The position numbers were made by a program, and so were the translations under genes. Source: CAVVKW01 sp963749035 (lineage in GTDB: Bacteria > Verrucomicrobiota > Verrucomicrobiia > Chthoniobacterales > JAATET01). Taken from it: a stretch of 64,000 nt of DNA. The notes under the pieces are model-generated. The model was given only the letters and a program-made list of their open reading frames with translations, did not search any database and was not told the origin of the DNA. Every line of letters begins with the position of its first letter. Position 1 is the first letter of the stretch. Below, one piece after another: positions 62,640 through 64,000 of the stretch. The stretch is taken from NCBI GenBank assembly GCA_963749035.1, contig CAVVKW010000004.1, positions 1,550,001-1,614,000 of the forward strand, given 5' to 3'.

Positions 62640-64000
62640 TTATTCCTGGGGTGGGTTATTTCGGGCGTTCTTTTTCTTATCTTTGTAAGCCTGCTCTTCC
62701 TCTTCGCTTACGATGGTTTCAGGCGTCGCTCCGAGCGTCTCGAAGACCGCCTCGAGCGACTCCCGGGCGGAAGCGGCTTCCGGATTGTCCTCGATCGGAT
62801 TCTGCTCCCGCCAATCGGCGACTTCAAACATCCTGCCGTCGCCGTAGAGTTTGTATTGATCGTTCCGGACCCAATAGGCACCCGACTTCACGGGCCAGTT
62901 GCCGGTATTGCGTCCCTTGTAGTGCATGAAGGCCCACTCTCGAAGCGGCGCTTCCTTCCCTTGAAGCACCGGCAGAAAGCTAACTCCATCGGTCGCGATC
63001 GGTCGCGCCGAGAGATCACTTGATTCCTTCCGCAGCTCATCGATGTCGCCTCCGTCCCTCCAGACCGTCCGCGTGGGAATACCCGCGGCCTCCGCCAGCG
63101 TTGGAAAGAAGTCGGTGAAATCCACCAACGCGTCTGACATCAGTCCCGTCGGGCCTCCACTGCCTTTCCAGCTGGCGACCAGCGGGACCCGGGTCCCGTT
63201 ATCCTTCATACTTCCCTTTCCGCCCCCGACGGTCTCGCCCTCGATCTCGACTCGATGCAAAGACGTCCCGTTGTCGCCGGTGAACAGGATGATCGTGTTC
63301 TCGCGCAGGCCCAGCTCCTCAACGTGGGAGACGATTTGGCCAACCAGCTTGTCCATGTATTTGACCATGTCTTCGAAAGTCCCTTCGTGAAGTTCCCAAG
63401 CCTCCGGATCTGCCTGGAAAGCCTCGAGGTCGGCACTATCCGGGGTGGGCATTTCCGGGTGATGAACGAGAAACATCGGAAAATAGACGAAGAAGGGCTG
63501 CTCGCGGTTTGAATCAATGAAGTCGGTGATGAACTTCACCACCATGTCCGGGCGGTATTCGAGACCCGGAAAAAGTTTCTCCGCTTCGCCGGGTTTCAGC
63601 TTTTTATCATCGACCCAAATGTTCTCGGTCCCCCAGTAGCTTTTCCAATTCTCAGCCCGCATCGCGCGATCGAAACCCATGGTTCCGGCCTCGACACCCT
63701 TCACGTGCCACTTGCCAGCCATGCACGTCGCGTAGCCCGCCTCCTTCATGAGATTTCCAATGGTCCGCTTCTCGTCTTCCTTGGGAAACTGGCCGAAAGC
63801 CCGGTAGTTGCGATGGCCGTAGAGCCCCGTCATCAGCATCACGCGCGTCGGCGTGCACAGGGGGGTGGAAAAACAGTATTCGAAGGTGACCCCTTCCTCC
63901 GCGAGAGCGTCGAGTTCGGGCGTCTCGTATTCCTCGTTCCCGTAGGCACCCAAAGTTTCCCAGCCGAGGTCGTCGGCCATGATCAAGATAACGTTGGGCT
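62640..64000 (-). CDS. Sulfatase S10 (N-terminus cut by window edge)
   Basis: 453 codons are visible, running off the right edge; only the signal region and a few residues before PNVILIMADDLGWE are missing. CTPTRVMLMTGLYGHRN holds the formylglycine precursor Cys of a CxPxR motif, and FTGDNGTSLHR is the distal metal loop. Close to S3 and S9. The C-terminus is Lys/Asn-rich. It is 11 nt upstream of the 1267-residue gene. Confidence 0.93.
   Translation of the reverse strand, partial: PNVILIMADDLGWETLGAYGNEEYETPELDALAEEGVTFEYCFSTPLCTPTRVMLMTGLYGHRNYRAFGQFPKEDEKRTIGNLMKEAGYATCMAGKWHVKGVEAGTMGFDRAMRAENWKSYWGTENIWVDDKKLKPGEAEKLFPGLEYRPDMVVKFITDFIDSNREQPFFVYFPMFLVHHPEMPTPDSADLEAFQADPEAWELHEGTFEDMVKYMDKLVGQIVSHVEELGLRENTIILFTGDNGTSLHRVEIEGETVGGGKGSMKDNGTRVPLVASWKGSGGPTGLMSDALVDFTDFFPTLAEAAGIPTRTVWRDGGDIDELRKESSDLSARPIATDGVSFLPVLQGKEAPLREWAFMHYKGRNTGNWPVKSGAYWVRNDQYKLYGDGRMFEVADWREQNPIEDNPEAASARESLEAVFETLGATPETIVSEEEEQAYKDKKKNARNNPPQE

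Overview
The window looks like a chromosomal segment of a GC-rich member of Verrucomicrobiota, probably an Opitutae-type polysaccharide specialist. This is inferred from gene content. There are ten formylglycine-type sulfatases in 64 kb, three GxGYxYP-type secreted proteins, two small PEP-CTERM surface proteins with near-identical sorting tails, a pseudopilin resembling the Verru_Chthon cassette D family, and mostly Shine-Dalgarno-less starts. Both ends are cut through genes: a CRISPR Cas3 helicase on the left and a sulfatase on the right.

Left part (1-8.8 kb). A minus-strand cas3 of probable subtype I-G runs off the left edge. Divergent from it is a seven-gene uronate operon: XRE-cupin regulator, GH88-like unsaturated glucuronyl hydrolase, KdgF-like cupin, Gfo/Idh/MocA oxidoreductase, SDR dehydrogenase, KDG/KDPG aldolase (eda) and KDG kinase (kdgK). 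Together these would take unsaturated uronates through KDG and KDPG to pyruvate and glyceraldehyde-3-phosphate. A hairpin terminator closes the operon. 8.1-11.9 kb holds ordinary envelope genes (LolA-like protein, PAP2 phosphatase, GT39 and GT2 glycosyltransferases in overlapping order) and a tRNA-Leu(UAA).

Sulfated-glycan region (12.2-47.7 kb). A plus-strand cytosolic sulfatase, GPH symporter and secreted beta-helix protein meet a 13.4-kb minus-strand operon of eight overlapping or closely spaced genes: aldehyde dehydrogenase, enolase-superfamily dehydratase, putative glycosidase, GxGYxYP protein, two sulfatases, secreted beta-propeller, sulfatase. From the same divergent control region runs a plus-strand trio: sulfatase, GH2 beta-galactosidase, sulfatase. 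After a 1.27-kb gene-poor stretch comes a second minus-strand series (pseudopilin, GxGYxYP, sulfatase, GxGYxYP-HEAT fusion, sulfatase, sulfatase). In all three cases a GxGYxYP gene lies directly upstream of a sulfatase gene.

Mobile and surface region (48.4-54.4 kb). Two PEP-CTERM genes, each with its own terminator, flank a decayed IS256-family transposase. An intact ISL3-family insertion sequence with inverted repeats and an 8-bp target duplication follows.

Right part (54.5-64 kb). A cytosolic GH38 alpha-mannosidase is followed by another minus-strand group: a sulfatase cut by the window edge, a very large secreted protein of unknown function, and a smaller secreted protein of unknown function. 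The likely overall role is outer-surface desulfation and cleavage of a complex sulfated, uronate-containing glycan, then intracellular sugar-acid catabolism. No sulfatase-maturing enzyme is in the window.
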